The notes under the pieces were generated by a model. That model saw only the letters and a program-made list of their open reading frames with translations, made no database searches and had not been told where the DNA came from. A stretch of 64,000 nucleotides of DNA from contig CAWAFH010000018.1 of the NCBI GenBank assembly GCA_963781265.1, forward strand, positions 248,001 to 312,000, given 5' to 3'. Source of the DNA: WHSW01 sp963781265 (GTDB lineage Bacteria > Actinomycetota > Thermoleophilia > Solirubrobacterales > 70-9). The position numbers and the translations under genes were made by a program. Shown in pieces: positions 1 through 8,539 of the stretch. How positions within the stretch are numbered: position 1 is the stretch's first letter; every line of letters begins with the position of its first letter.

Positions 1-1296
1 ATCGACGGCGCGATCCTCGGCCGGTCGGTCCGCTCGCCCGAGATCCAGCAGGCGATCGACGCGCTGCGCGGCGACCGCCTCACCGCGCTCGCGGTCGCCG
101 TGATCGTCGCGGTCTTCGTCTCGTTCCTGATCGCGAGCGCGATCACCTCCCGGGTCAAGCGCCTCGCCGAGAGCGCCGCGCGGATCAGCGAAGGCGAGCT
201 CGACGAGCCGCTCGAAGGCGCCGGCGGCCGCGACGAGATCACCGATCTCGGTCGCGCCCTGGAGACGATGCGCGGAGCGCTGCGCCAGACCTTCAGCGCC
301 CTGCGCGAGGAGCGCGACCGGCTCTCGGCGATCTTCGAGGCGCTCTCCGATGCGGTCATGGTCGTCAGCCCGGACGGCGAGGTCCGCTTCTCGAACGCCT
401 CGGCCCGCGACCTGATCGACGACGACGGGAAGGCGATCGGGCCGCTGACGCCGTGGCTGCGCCGCGCCGCCCGGCGGCCGGTGATCGAGAACGACGCGCT
501 GTTGGTCGGCGACCGCGTCTACTCGCTGAACGCCCGCCAGCTGCCGGCCGAAGGGGCCGTGCTCGCCGTCGTGCGGGACCGCACCGAGGAGCTGCGCCGC
601 GAGGTCGCCGAGCGTGAGTTCGTCTCCAACGCCGCGCACGAGCTGCGCAACCCGATCGCCGGAATCTCCGGCGCGATCGAGGTCCTGCGCGCCGGCGCCA
701 AGGACGACCCGGAGGCCCGCGAGCACTTCCTGAGCAGGCTGTCCGACGACTCCGAGCGGATCAGCCGTCTGACCGAGTCGCTGCTCACGCTGGCGCGGAT
801 GGAGGCGGTCGGCGAGGGCGGCGCCGAGGCGCTCGACGTCGGGCTCGTCGTCGAGGAGTCGACCGAGGCGGTCGCTGCTCCGGAGGGGATCGAGGTCGAC
901 GTCGACGTCAGCGGTGACGTCGCCGCGCGCGGCGACCGGGTCCTGCTGCGGCAGGTGCTGATCGGCCTGCTCACGAACGCGTTCAAGAACACGCCGGCGC
1001 CGGGCCGGGTGACGATCCGGGCCCGCGGCGGGCGCCGCGGCGAGGACGCGGTCCGGGTCGAGGTGATCGACACGGGCAGCGGGATCGCCGCGAGCGAGAT
1101 CGACCGGATCTTCGAGCGCTTCTACCGCGGCTCCGGCTCGCTCGAGCAGGAGGGCTTCGGGCTTGGGCTCTCGATCGCTAAACGGATGGTCGATGTGATG
1201 GGAGGCGAGATTGGGGTCGAATCGGTCGAGGGAGAGGGGAGCACGTTCTGGGTGCGCCTGCGCGCGGCGCAACCGGCGTCGACCCCTGTAGCGTGA
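1..1296 (+). CDS. Sensor histidine kinase, 5' end outside window
   Basis: The reading frame is open from base 1, so the gene starts upstream; the visible part is 431 residues. In order there is the end of a membrane helix (about residues 29-46), a HAMP linker, a short PAS-like stretch, the dimerisation and phosphoacceptor helix with the H-box (NAAHELRNP), and a catalytic ATPase domain with the G1 box DTGSGI and the G2 box GFGLGLSIAKR. It should autophosphorylate on the H-box histidine and pass the phosphate to the response regulator that starts 9 bases downstream. The sensor domain that would identify the signal is not in the window. The family call is secure; the stimulus is unknown. Confidence 0.93.
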   Translation: MDGAILGRSVRSPEIQQAIDALRGDRLTALAVAVIVAVFVSFLIASAITSRVKRLAESAARISEGELDEPLEGAGGRDEITDLGRALETMRGALRQTFSALREERDRLSAIFEALSDAVMVVSPDGEVRFSNASARDLIDDDGKAIGPLTPWLRRAARRPVIENDALLVGDRVYSLNARQLPAEGAVLAVVRDRTEELRREVAEREFVSNAAHELRNPIAGISGAIEVLRAGAKDDPEAREHFLSRLSDDSERISRLTESLLTLARMEAVGEGGAEALDVGLVVEESTEAVAAPEGIEVDVDVSGDVAARGDRVLLRQVLIGLLTNAFKNTPAPGRVTIRARGGRRGEDAVRVEVIDTGSGIAASEIDRIFERFYRGSGSLEQEGFGLGLSIAKRMVDVMGGEIGVESVEGEGSTFWVRLRAAQPASTPVA

Positions 1297-1305
1297 GCGC
1301 CGCTC

Positions 1306-2004
1306 ATGAACCGGATCCTGATCGCAGATGACGAGCCCTCGGTGCGCGACGCCGTCGGCTACGCGCTGGGCCAGGAGGGCTTCGCGGTCACCGTCGCCGT
1401 CGACGGCGACGACGCGGACGCCAAGCTCGGCGGTCAGGACCCGGGCTACGACCTGCTGATCCTCGACATCATGATGCCCGGCCGCTCGGGCCTCGACATC
1501 TGCCGGGACGTGCGCGCCCGCAGCCCGGTCCCGATCATCCTGCTGACCGCCAAGGACCAGGAGGTCGACAAGGTCGTCGGGCTCGAGGTCGGCGCCGACG
1601 ACTACGTGACCAAGCCGTTCTCGGTCCGCGAGCTGATCGGCCGGGTGCGCGCCCAGCTGCGCCGCCGCGAGCTCGACCGCTCGAGCACCGTGACCGAGGC
1701 GAAGACGATCGACGCCGGCCCCGTGAAGATCGACCTCGCCCGCCATCTGGTCTCGATCCGCGGCGAGCCCGTCAACCTGACGCGCTCGGAGTTTCAGGTC
1801 CTGCGCCTGCTCGCCGAGCGCCCCGGGCAGGTGTTCAGCCGGCTCGAGATCATGGAGGAGCTCTGGCAGTCGGAGTTCTCGGGCGACGTCCGCGCCTGCG
1901 ACGTCCACATCTCGAACCTGCGCCAGAAGGTCGAGCGCGACCCGCAGGATCCCGAGCTCGTGCTCACCGTGCGCGGGGTCGGCTACAAGCTCGCCGACGG
2001 GTAG
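1306..2004 (+). CDS. OmpR/PhoB-family response regulator
   Basis: The product has 232 residues. It has an N-terminal receiver domain with the acidic pocket (ADDE near residue 8), the phosphoacceptor Asp in LLILDIMMPG (about residue 54) and the conserved Lys in TKPFSVREL. A C-terminal winged helix (about 130-230) shows the usual LTRSEFQVLRLLAERPGQVFSR and VRGVGYKL signatures. It starts 9 bases after the kinase stop, so the two form one operon and a cognate pair. The following gluQ start overlaps its stop by one base. Target genes cannot be read from the sequence. Confidence 0.95.
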   Translation: MNRILIADDEPSVRDAVGYALGQEGFAVTVAVDGDDADAKLGGQDPGYDLLILDIMMPGRSGLDICRDVRARSPVPIILLTAKDQEVDKVVGLEVGADDYVTKPFSVRELIGRVRAQLRRRELDRSSTVTEAKTIDAGPVKIDLARHLVSIRGEPVNLTRSEFQVLRLLAERPGQVFSRLEIMEELWQSEFSGDVRACDVHISNLRQKVERDPQDPELVLTVRGVGYKLADG

Positions 2005-2912
2005 TGAGCGCCGGCGCCGGCCGCTACGCGCCCTCACCGACCGGCGACCTGCACCTCGGCAACCTGCGCACGGCCCTGCTCGCGTGGCTGTTCGCTCGCG
2101 CCGCCGGAGATCCGTTCCTCGTCCGGGTCGAGGACCTCGACACGGGGCGAGTGCGCGAGCGCTTCGTCGCCGAGCAGCTCGCCGACCTGAGCGCGATCGG
2201 CCTGGACTGGGACGGCGAGGTGGTGCGCCAGTCCGCGCGCGGCGAGCTCTACGCGGCGGCGCTCGCGAGCCTGACCGAGGCCGGCTCGACCTACCGGTGC
2301 TTTTGCTCTCGTCGCGAGATCCGCGAGGCGGCTTCCGCCCAGCACGGCGAGCCCGCGGGCGTCTACCCGGGGACCTGCCGCGAGCTCGCCTCCGGCGAGG
2401 CGCGCCGGCGCGCCGAGGCCGGGGAGCCGTTCGCGATCCGGCTGCGGGCGGAGGGCGCCGCGGTCCGGTTCGCCGATCGCCTCCACGGCGAGCGCACGGA
2501 CGTCGTCGACGATCTCGTGCTGCGCCGTCGCGACGGAGCCTTCGCCTACAACCTCGCGGTGGTCGTCGATGACCACGCCCAGGGGGTCGGGCTGGTCGTC
2601 CGCGGCGACGACCTCTTGGCGTCCACCGCCGGCCAGGCGCTGCTCGCCGACCTGCTCGGCCTGCCGCGCCCGGGGTGGGCGCACGTCCCGCTGGTCCTCG
2701 GCCGCGATGGCGCGCGGCTCGCCAAGCGCGACGGCGACGTCACGCTGCGCGACCTCGCCGCACGCGGCCACAGCGCCGCCGACGCGCTCGCCTGGATGGC
2801 CGGCTCGCTCGGGCTCGCAGAGCCCGGCGAGCGGCCGGACGCCCGGACGCTGCTCGCCCGCTTCGACCCCGGCGCGCTGCCGCGCGAGCCGACCGTGTTC
2901 GCGGGCGTCTGA
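2004..2912 (+). CDS. gluQ: Glutamyl-Q tRNA(Asp) synthetase
   Basis: The enzyme activates glutamate and attaches it to queuosine in the anticodon of tRNA(Asp). The 302-residue product is a catalytic domain of glutamyl-tRNA synthetase without an anticodon-binding domain, which defines this family. Visible features are the HIGH-like motif PTGDLHLGN near residue 12, a zinc site of the family pattern (CFC, then Tyr and Cys in VYPGTC), and a KMSKS-like RLAKRDGD. The GTG start shares its G with the TAG of the regulator gene, which suggests translational coupling. No queuosine biosynthesis gene is visible here. The alternative, a truncated gltX, is unlikely because the zinc pattern and length fit GluQ. 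Confidence 0.9.
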   Translation: MSAGAGRYAPSPTGDLHLGNLRTALLAWLFARAAGDPFLVRVEDLDTGRVRERFVAEQLADLSAIGLDWDGEVVRQSARGELYAAALASLTEAGSTYRCFCSRREIREAASAQHGEPAGVYPGTCRELASGEARRRAEAGEPFAIRLRAEGAAVRFADRLHGERTDVVDDLVLRRRDGAFAYNLAVVVDDHAQGVGLVVRGDDLLASTAGQALLADLLGLPRPGWAHVPLVLGRDGARLAKRDGDVTLRDLAARGHSAADALAWMAGSLGLAEPGERPDARTLLARFDPGALPREPTVFAGV

Positions 2913-2924
2913 GCCCGGCTCGCC

Positions 2925-2930
2925 TAGACT
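2925..2930 (+). promoter_or_regulatory. Candidate -10 box (TAGACT) of the tRNA-Thr gene
   Basis: TAGACT lies 10 bases before the first base of the mature tRNA. No convincing -35 element is visible. Confidence 0.45.
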
Positions 2931-2940
2931 GAGCCGCCGT

Positions 2941-3013
2941 GCCGGCGTAGCTCAGTTGGTAGAGCACTTCACTCGTAATGAAGGGGTCATCGGTTCAAAT
3001 CCGATCGCCGGCT
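2941..3013 (+). tRNA. tRNA-Thr (anticodon CGT)
   Basis: The 73-base cloverleaf has a perfect 7-bp acceptor stem (GCCGGCG with CGCCGGC, then discriminator T), a D arm, a 5-bp anticodon stem (CTTCA with TGAAG) around loop CTCGTAA, and a T arm with GGTTCAAATCC. The anticodon CGT is at 2974-2976. CCA is not encoded. The arsenic island begins 8 bases after the 3' end, so this tRNA is a plausible integration site, although I found no duplicated 3' end on the far side by eye. Confidence 0.95.
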
Positions 3014-3021
3014 TTCGGGCC

Positions 3022-4302
3022 TTACGCCGGGGTCGGCTCGCGCTCGTGCGCGCATACCCTGCCCACCGGCTTCGGCGTGTGCGTCGGCAGCGCCATCGAG
3101 ATTACGCCGGCGGCGAGGACGAATGCCGCCGACGCCCACAGGCAGGCCTCGAGGCCCTGCCACTGGTAGAGCAGGCCCGACAGCACGGTTCCCGCAAGCC
3201 GACCGAACGCGTTGGCCATGTAATAGAAGCCCACGTTCATCGCCACCTTGTCGTTTTCGGCATAGGAGAGGATCAGGTAGGAGTGCACGGCCGAGTTCAT
3301 CGCGAAGATCGCCCCGAAGGCGATCAATCCGACGACGAGCACTGTGGTCGGATCGAAGTCGGCGCCAAGCGCGATCGCGATCCCAGCGGGGAACGCGGCG
3401 AGAACGAACGCCAGCCAGGTCGCCGTCCGGCCGTCGGGCTCGCGTCCCTCGCCCTCGACCTCGCGCTTGATGAACCGCGGTGCGGAGGCCTGGACGATGC
3501 CGTAGCCGATCACCCACACGGCCATGAACGTTCCGACTTCCCAGAAGCTCCAGTCCAAGACGCTGCGCAGGTAGACGGGCAGGCCGACCACGAACCAGAC
3601 GTCACGCGAGGCGAAGAGGAAGATCCGCGCCGCCGCGAGCAGGTTGATGGCGCGGTTCTGGGAGAACATGTGGCGAAACTTCGCCTTTCCGTCGGTCCGG
3701 CCGAGCCCACCGTGCATGAGGATCGCGGTGACGACAAGCGCCGTTGCGACCATCCCCGCCAGCAGCACCATCGCGGTCTGGAAGCTGGTCACGGTGAGCA
3801 GCAGGCCACCCAGGAAGAACCCGACACCCTTGAGCGCGTTCTTCGACCCGGTGAGGATCGCCACCCATTTGTAGAGCGCTGATTCGGAGCCCTCCGGCAC
3901 GACCAGCTTCACCGCGCTCTTGGAGCTCATCTTGGTCAGGTCCTTGGCGATCCCAGAGAGGGCCTGGGCGGCCATCACGTAGGGCACGACCAGCCACGAG
4001 TCGGGGACGACGCCGAGCATCAGCAGCGCGACGATCTGGGTCCCCAGCCCGGCGAACAGGGTCGCCTTGAGTCCGAACCGGGCGGCAAGGAACCCGCCGA
4101 CGAGGTTGGTGACGATCCCGAAGGCCTCGTAGAAGAGGAACAGCGAGGCGACCTCGAACGGGGTATAGCCGAGCTCGAAGAAGTAGAAGAGGACGAGCAT
4201 CCGGATCGCCCCGTCGGCCAGGGTGTCGGTCCAGTACGCCCCGGTGACAAGGATGTAGTTGCGCAGGTCGCCCCGCTTGGCGGCTGTCGCTGCCGCGGCC
4301 AT
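3022..4302 (-). CDS. arsJ: ArsJ, organoarsenical efflux permease (MFS)
   Basis: It exports 1-arseno-3-phosphoglycerate, the unstable product made when GAPDH uses arsenate in place of phosphate; this is known for the family. The 426-residue protein has about 11-12 hydrophobic segments. It contains the characteristic ArsJ stretches GAYWTDTLADGAIRMLVLF, AAQALSGIAKDLTKMS, ALYKWVAILTGSKNALKG and GVGFFLGGLL. I chose the ATG at 4302, whose A is the last base of the GAPDH stop (TGATG); the longer open frame to 4368 lies inside the GAPDH gene. Direct adjacency to a GAPDH gene is the diagnostic context. It is the last gene of arsC-acr3-GAPDH-arsJ. Confidence 0.93.
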   Translation of the reverse strand: MAAAATAAKRGDLRNYILVTGAYWTDTLADGAIRMLVLFYFFELGYTPFEVASLFLFYEAFGIVTNLVGGFLAARFGLKATLFAGLGTQIVALLMLGVVPDSWLVVPYVMAAQALSGIAKDLTKMSSKSAVKLVVPEGSESALYKWVAILTGSKNALKGVGFFLGGLLLTVTSFQTAMVLLAGMVATALVVTAILMHGGLGRTDGKAKFRHMFSQNRAINLLAAARIFLFASRDVWFVVGLPVYLRSVLDWSFWEVGTFMAVWVIGYGIVQASAPRFIKREVEGEGREPDGRTATWLAFVLAAFPAGIAIALGADFDPTTVLVVGLIAFGAIFAMNSAVHSYLILSYAENDKVAMNVGFYYMANAFGRLAGTVLSGLLYQWQGLEACLWASAAFVLAAGVISMALPTHTPKPVGRVCAHEREPTPA

Positions 4303-5321
4303 CAGCCTTCGGCGAGGCTCTCGCCGACCTTGCGGGCCAGCTCGGCCAGGCGGTTGGCGTAGCCCCACTCGTTGTCGTACCAGGCCAGGATCTTGACCTG
4401 CGTCCGGTCGGTGACCATCGTCGATGGCGCGTCGACGATGCCCGAGCGGGGATCGTCGCGGAAGTCGACCGAGACCAGGGGTCGCTCCTCATAGCCGAGG
4501 ATGCCGGCGAGCTCGCCCGCCGCGGCCTCGGCCAGCAGCCCATTGACCTCTGAGATGGAGGTGGAGCGCTCGACCTCGAACACACAGTCCGTGAGCGATG
4601 CGTTGAGCAGCGGCACACGGACGGCGAGCCCGTCGAGCTTGCCGTCGAGCTCGGGAAAGATCAGACCGATCGCGGTCGCGGAGCCGGTGGTCGTCGGGAT
4701 CAGCGACTGGCTGGCCGCCCGTGCGCGGCGAAGGTCCTTGTGCGGCGCGTCAACGACGACTTGGGTGTTAGTCAAGTCGTGGAGGGTCGTGATCGAGCCG
4801 CGCCGGATCCCGATCCCCTCGTGAACCACCTTGACCACGGGCGCCAGGCAGTTGGTCGTACAGGAGGCGGCGGTGATCAGATCATGGTGGTCGGGGTCGT
4901 AGAGATGGTCGTTCACGCCGACCACGACGTTGAGCGCCCCGGCCTCCTTGACCGGCGCGGCGACGATCACCTTCTTGGCGCCCTGCTCGAAGTAGGGCTC
5001 GAGCGACTCGCGGGTGCGGAATCTGCCTGTGCACTCGAGCACGACCTCGACGCCGAGCTCGCCCCAGGCCACGCCGCCCGGCTCGGGAGCCGAGGTGTAG
5101 CCGAGGCTGGTGCCCTCGATCTTGAGCGAGTCGCCGTCGGCGCGCGTCCCGCGTTCCCAGCGCCCGTGGATCGAGTCGAAAGTGAGCAAGTGGGCCGCGG
5201 TCTCAGCATCCCCTTTGAGCTCGTTGACGTGGACGAACTCGAGGTCAGGCCAGTCCCAGGCGGCCCGCAGGGCCAGGCGGCCCATCCGCCCGAATCCGTT
5301 GATCGCGATTCGCGTGCTCAA
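4302..5321 (-). CDS. Glyceraldehyde-3-phosphate dehydrogenase of the ArsJ pathway
   Basis: In this setting it is expected to convert glyceraldehyde-3-phosphate, NAD+ and arsenate to 1-arseno-3-phosphoglycerate for export by ArsJ. The 339-residue product has the Rossmann start RIAINGFGRMGRLALRA, the catalytic Cys in AASCTTNCLAP (about residue 150), the family-typical Thr/Ser pair, and a C-terminal ILAWYDNEWGYANRL. The start is TTG, overlapping the acr3 stop in the four bases TTGA. A housekeeping GAPDH would normally sit with pgk and tpi, which are absent here. Biochemical use of arsenate is inferred from context, not visible in the residues. Confidence 0.92.
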   Translation of the reverse strand: MSTRIAINGFGRMGRLALRAAWDWPDLEFVHVNELKGDAETAAHLLTFDSIHGRWERGTRADGDSLKIEGTSLGYTSAPEPGGVAWGELGVEVVLECTGRFRTRESLEPYFEQGAKKVIVAAPVKEAGALNVVVGVNDHLYDPDHHDLITAASCTTNCLAPVVKVVHEGIGIRRGSITTLHDLTNTQVVVDAPHKDLRRARAASQSLIPTTTGSATAIGLIFPELDGKLDGLAVRVPLLNASLTDCVFEVERSTSISEVNGLLAEAAAGELAGILGYEERPLVSVDFRDDPRSGIVDAPSTMVTDRTQVKILAWYDNEWGYANRLAELARKVGESLAEG

Positions 5322-6436
5322 GTGGCTGACTCCACCGGTAGTACGGGCGGTGGTGGAGTGTCGGAGCGCACGTCTGATTCAAACCAGCGCGGTCGCAACC
5401 ACAGCGCCACGTAGACGAGGGTGACCAGCACCGGGACTTCGATTAGGGGGCCGACGACGCCGGCGAGCGCCTGACCCGAACTGGCGCCCCAAACGCCGAC
5501 CGCGACGGCGATCGCCAACTCGAAGTCGTTGGACGCGACCGTGAAGGCGAGGGTGGCGGTCTTTGCGTACCCCAGCCTCATCGCGTGACCGATGACGAAG
5601 CCGAGCACCCACATGCCGGCGAAGTAACAGAGCAAGGGTAGGGCGATGCGCGCGACCGTCAGCGGATCGGCGGTGATCGCGTCGCCCTGGATCGCGAACA
5701 GGAGCACGATCGTGAACAGCAGCCCGTAGAGCGTGATTGGCGCGATGCGGGGGATCACCGTCGACTCGAACCATTCGCGCCCGTGTTTGCGCAGACCCCA
5801 ACGGCGCGTGAGGTAGCCCGCCGTGAGCGGAATGCCCAAGAAGATGAGCACGGTGCGGGTGACCTCCCAGATGCTGATCTCGAAGCCCTGCGTGTCGAGG
5901 CCGAGCAGGTCGGGCAGGGCGTTGAGGTAGAACCAGCCCAGCAACGAGTAGGCGACCACCTGGAAGATCGCGTTGAAGACGACGAGGACGGCGGCTCGAT
6001 CGTTGTCGCCGCCGGCAAGGTCGTTCCACACCAGCACCATGGCGATGCAGCGCGCCAGGCCGACGACGATGACCCCGGTGCGATAGGCGGGCTCATCGGC
6101 CAAGAACAGCCAGGCCAGCGCGAACATGAACGCCGGCGCCACCACCCACGACAGAAACAGCGAGACGCCGAACATCCGCCCGTCTCCTCGCATCTTGCCC
6201 ATGTCCTCGTAGCGGACCTTCGCCAGGACCGGGTACATCATCGCCAGCAGGCCGACCGCGATCGGCAGCGAGACGGTGCCGACCTGAAGGCTGTCGAGGA
6301 AGTCGTTGACGCCCGGGACCAGCGATCCGAGCGCCAGCCCGCCGGCCATTGCCAGCGCGATCCACAGCGGCAGGAAACGATCCAGCGTCGACAGGCGCCC
6401 GAGGACCGCGACCTCGCCGGTGGCGCGATCGGTCAC
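5318..6436 (-). CDS. acr3: Arsenite efflux permease Acr3
   Basis: This secondary transporter expels As(III) produced by the arsenate reductase. The 372-residue protein has about ten transmembrane segments and the conserved Acr3 segment GLARCIAMVLVWNDLAGGD, whose Cys is needed for transport in characterised members. A second conserved region reads ASNDFELAIAVAVG. Its start overlaps the arsC stop (ATGA) and its stop overlaps the GAPDH start, so translation is tightly coupled. The alternative ArsB family is excluded by these motifs. Confidence 0.95.
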   Translation of the reverse strand: MTDRATGEVAVLGRLSTLDRFLPLWIALAMAGGLALGSLVPGVNDFLDSLQVGTVSLPIAVGLLAMMYPVLAKVRYEDMGKMRGDGRMFGVSLFLSWVVAPAFMFALAWLFLADEPAYRTGVIVVGLARCIAMVLVWNDLAGGDNDRAAVLVVFNAIFQVVAYSLLGWFYLNALPDLLGLDTQGFEISIWEVTRTVLIFLGIPLTAGYLTRRWGLRKHGREWFESTVIPRIAPITLYGLLFTIVLLFAIQGDAITADPLTVARIALPLLCYFAGMWVLGFVIGHAMRLGYAKTATLAFTVASNDFELAIAVAVGVWGASSGQALAGVVGPLIEVPVLVTLVYVALWLRPRWFESDVRSDTPPPPVLPVESAT

Positions 6437-7077
6437 GACAGCGGCGAGTCCGTACCGGTCAGCTCGGCCAGCAGGCCTCGTACCCGGACGTCGAGGTCAT
6501 CGCGGATGCGACGCACGGTCTCGAGGTCTTTGCCCTCGGGGTCCTCGAGCTCCCAGTCCTCATAGCGCTTGCCCGGATAGATCGGACAAGCATCACCGCA
6601 GCCCATGGTCACCACCGCGTCGGCAGCGGCCACGAATTCGTCGGTCAGCGGCTTCGGGAACTCCTCAGACAGATCGACGCCCACCTCGGACATCGCCTCG
6701 ACCACCGCCGGGTTGATCTCCTCGGCCGGGTCTGAACCCGCCGTGCGAACGTGTACCCGTCCCTCTGCCAGCTTGTTGAGCAGGCCCGCCGCCATCTGCG
6801 AGCGCCCGGCGTTGTGGACGCAGACAAACAGGACCTCCGGCACGCTCTTGGTGATCTTGTCTTCGGACTGCGCCAGTGCGCGCAACCGTTCGCGGCTGAA
6901 GCGGTGGATGAACAGCGGCAAGAAGTCGGTTAGCCGTGCTCCCGACATGCGATCGATCGACTCCGATACGTAGCGCTCCACCGTTTCGACCGCGAAAACG
7001 CCTCTGAACTCCTCGGCGAGCTGGGCGATCTCTTGCGCGAACGTCTTTCGGCTCACCTCGTCGATTCCGAGTGCCAT
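6433..7077 (-). CDS. arsC: Arsenate reductase, low-molecular-weight phosphatase type with N-terminal helical domain
   Basis: It reduces arsenate to arsenite. The 214-residue protein has an N-terminal helical domain (about residues 1-75, RMSGARLTDFLPLFIHRFSRERL) followed by a phosphatase-fold reductase with the P-loop CVHNAGRS (nucleophile Cys86) and the later segment TMGCGDACPIYPG. The fused N-terminal domain is common in actinobacterial proteins of this group; thioredoxin or mycothiol dependence cannot be decided from sequence. The ATG at 7077 is preceded by a purine-rich AAAGGAAG. It is the first gene of the minus-strand ars operon and is divergent from arsR. Confidence 0.92.
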   Translation of the reverse strand: MALGIDEVSRKTFAQEIAQLAEEFRGVFAVETVERYVSESIDRMSGARLTDFLPLFIHRFSRERLRALAQSEDKITKSVPEVLFVCVHNAGRSQMAAGLLNKLAEGRVHVRTAGSDPAEEINPAVVEAMSEVGVDLSEEFPKPLTDEFVAAADAVVTMGCGDACPIYPGKRYEDWELEDPEGKDLETVRRIRDDLDVRVRGLLAELTGTDSPLS

Positions 7078-7125
7078 CCGCTTCCTTTCGTTGCGTGGCT
7101 TCAGTGCGACCAGGGAAGACTAACA

Positions 7126-7155
7126 TTGACAAGCGTCATTTGAATTAGCTAGTAT
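7126..7155 (+). promoter_or_regulatory. Candidate arsR-arsM promoter
   Basis: TTGACA at 7126-7131 and TAGTAT at 7150-7155 are separated by 18 bases, about 40 bases before the arsR ATG. The region is clearly more AT-rich than its surroundings. Confidence 0.65.
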
Positions 7156-7170
7156 CCATATAGATGAATT
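7143..7170. promoter_or_regulatory. Candidate ArsR operator (imperfect inverted repeat)
   Basis: AATTAGCTA (7143-7151) faces TAGATGAATT (7161-7170), an imperfect inverted repeat overlapping the -10 box and the likely start of transcription. This is where an ArsR repressor would block arsR and, at short distance, arsC. The assignment is by position and symmetry only. Confidence 0.45.
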
Positions 7171-7195
7171 TCGATTTACCCAGAGGAGCCCGCCG

Positions 7196-7547
7196 ATGAC
7201 CACTTTGGAACTCGCCCCCAAGCAGAAGCGCCGCAAGGGTGAGGTCTGTTGTGAGCCCGTCGTCTATCCCGACATCGAGCGCGATGCAGGCCGAGCGCAT
7301 GGCCGAGGTGGCCAAGGCGCTCGGCGATCCGGTGCGGATGCAGCTGGTAGACGTGCTCAGAAAGCACGCCGGCAAGGTCTGCGTCTGCGAGCTTGTGCCG
7401 CTCTTTGACCTCTCCCAGCCGACCGTCTCCCACCACCTGAAGAAGCTGCGTGAGGCGGGGATCGTCGGCTCCGAGCGCGAGGGCCTCTGGGCCTATTACT
7501 ACGTCAAGCCGGAGGCCCTCGAGGAGCTGAGCGCATGGCTGAGCTGA
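7196..7547 (+). CDS. arsR: ArsR-family arsenic repressor, frame broken near residue 31
   Basis: The ATG at 7196 follows a good ribosome site (AGAGGAG) and encodes an N-terminal Cys-Cys pair (GEVCCEPVVYPDIERDA), like the Cys pair that binds As(III) in actinobacterial ArsR proteins. The frame then fails. The winged-helix domain (AERMAEVAKALGDPVRMQL, VCVCELVPLF, QPTVSHHLKKLREAG) continues in another frame to 7547. Removing A7288 restores DIERDAAERMAEV and a protein of about 116 residues. If the extra base is real, an ATG at 7284 could still give a domain lacking the Cys pair. The gene overlaps arsM by 13 bases. Confidence 0.85.
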
Positions 7548-8443
7548 AGTTGGCCGACCAGGAGACGAGCGGTTGCTGCTCGCCGGACGCACAGCAGAAC
7601 TGTTGTGAGCCAGGGGCCAAGGACGAGTGCTGCGGGACCCACCAAGGAAGCGGCTGCGGATGCGCCGCCGGAGACGAGGAGGAGACGCAGGGGGCCGAGA
7701 AAAGCGAACTTCAGGAGATCGTCCGCGACCGTTATGCCAAGGCCGCCGTGGCCGCAGGCGAGGGTGCGTCCTGCTGCGGGGATGCGGCCATGATCACCGA
7801 CGAGCAGCGCGAGGTCTTCGGCGCCGGCCTGTACGAGGAGGGCGATCGCGAGGCCCTGCCCGAGGCCGCGCAGCTGGCCAGCCTCGGCTGCGGCAACCCG
7901 ACCGCGGTGGCGGCCCTGAACGAGGGCGAGACGGTGCTCGATTTGGGCTCGGGCGGCGGCATCGACGTCCTGCTGTCGGCGCGGCGCGTCGGACCCACCG
8001 GCAAGGCCTACGGCCTCGACATGACCGACGAGATGCTCGCGCTGGCCCGCGCCAACCAGCGCGAGGCCGCGGTCGAGAACGTCGAGTTCGTCAAAGGGAC
8101 GATCGAGGACATCCCGCTGCCCGACGACACGGTCGACGTAATCATCTCCAACTGCGTCATCAACCTCTCCGGCGACAAGGCGCAGGTGTTCCGCGAGGCG
8201 GCACGGGTGCTGAGGCCCGGCGGCCGGTTCGCGGTCAGCGATGTGGTCGCCGACGAGGACATGGACGAGGCGACGCGGGCCGACATGGAGCAGTGGACCG
8301 GCTGCATCGCCGGGGCCCTGACCCGGGGCGACTACCGGGCCCAGCTCGAGGGGGCCGGGTTCGAGGCGGTCGAGATCCAAGCGACCCACCGCGTCCATGA
8401 GCACGCGGCCTCGGCCATCATCCGAGCCCGCGTGGCCCAGTGA
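7535..8443 (+). CDS. arsM: Arsenite S-adenosylmethionine methyltransferase
   Basis: It methylates As(III) with SAM to methylated, partly volatile species. The 302-residue product has a Rossmann methyltransferase core with motif I VLDLGSGGGIDVLLSARRVG, then GLDMTDEMLALA and a conserved ISNCVINLS. That Cys and those in SLGCGNP and WTGCIAG fit the arsenic-binding cysteines of the family. Residues 1-50 are an unusual Cys-rich extension with several CC pairs (GCCSPD, NCCEPG, ECCGTH, GCGCAAG). The start lies inside the end of arsR, so the two genes are co-transcribed and probably coupled. Confidence 0.93.
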   Translation: MAELKLADQETSGCCSPDAQQNCCEPGAKDECCGTHQGSGCGCAAGDEEETQGAEKSELQEIVRDRYAKAAVAAGEGASCCGDAAMITDEQREVFGAGLYEEGDREALPEAAQLASLGCGNPTAVAALNEGETVLDLGSGGGIDVLLSARRVGPTGKAYGLDMTDEMLALARANQREAAVENVEFVKGTIEDIPLPDDTVDVIISNCVINLSGDKAQVFREAARVLRPGGRFAVSDVVADEDMDEATRADMEQWTGCIAGALTRGDYRAQLEGAGFEAVEIQATHRVHEHAASAIIRARVAQ

Positions 8444-8539
8444 CCCAAGCCGAGATCCGGCTCAGCGACGGACGCATCGGGAGAACGTTCTCGCATAGAG
8501 TCGGATCCGAATCGTCAACCGGCTAGCAAGGGGCGAGAG

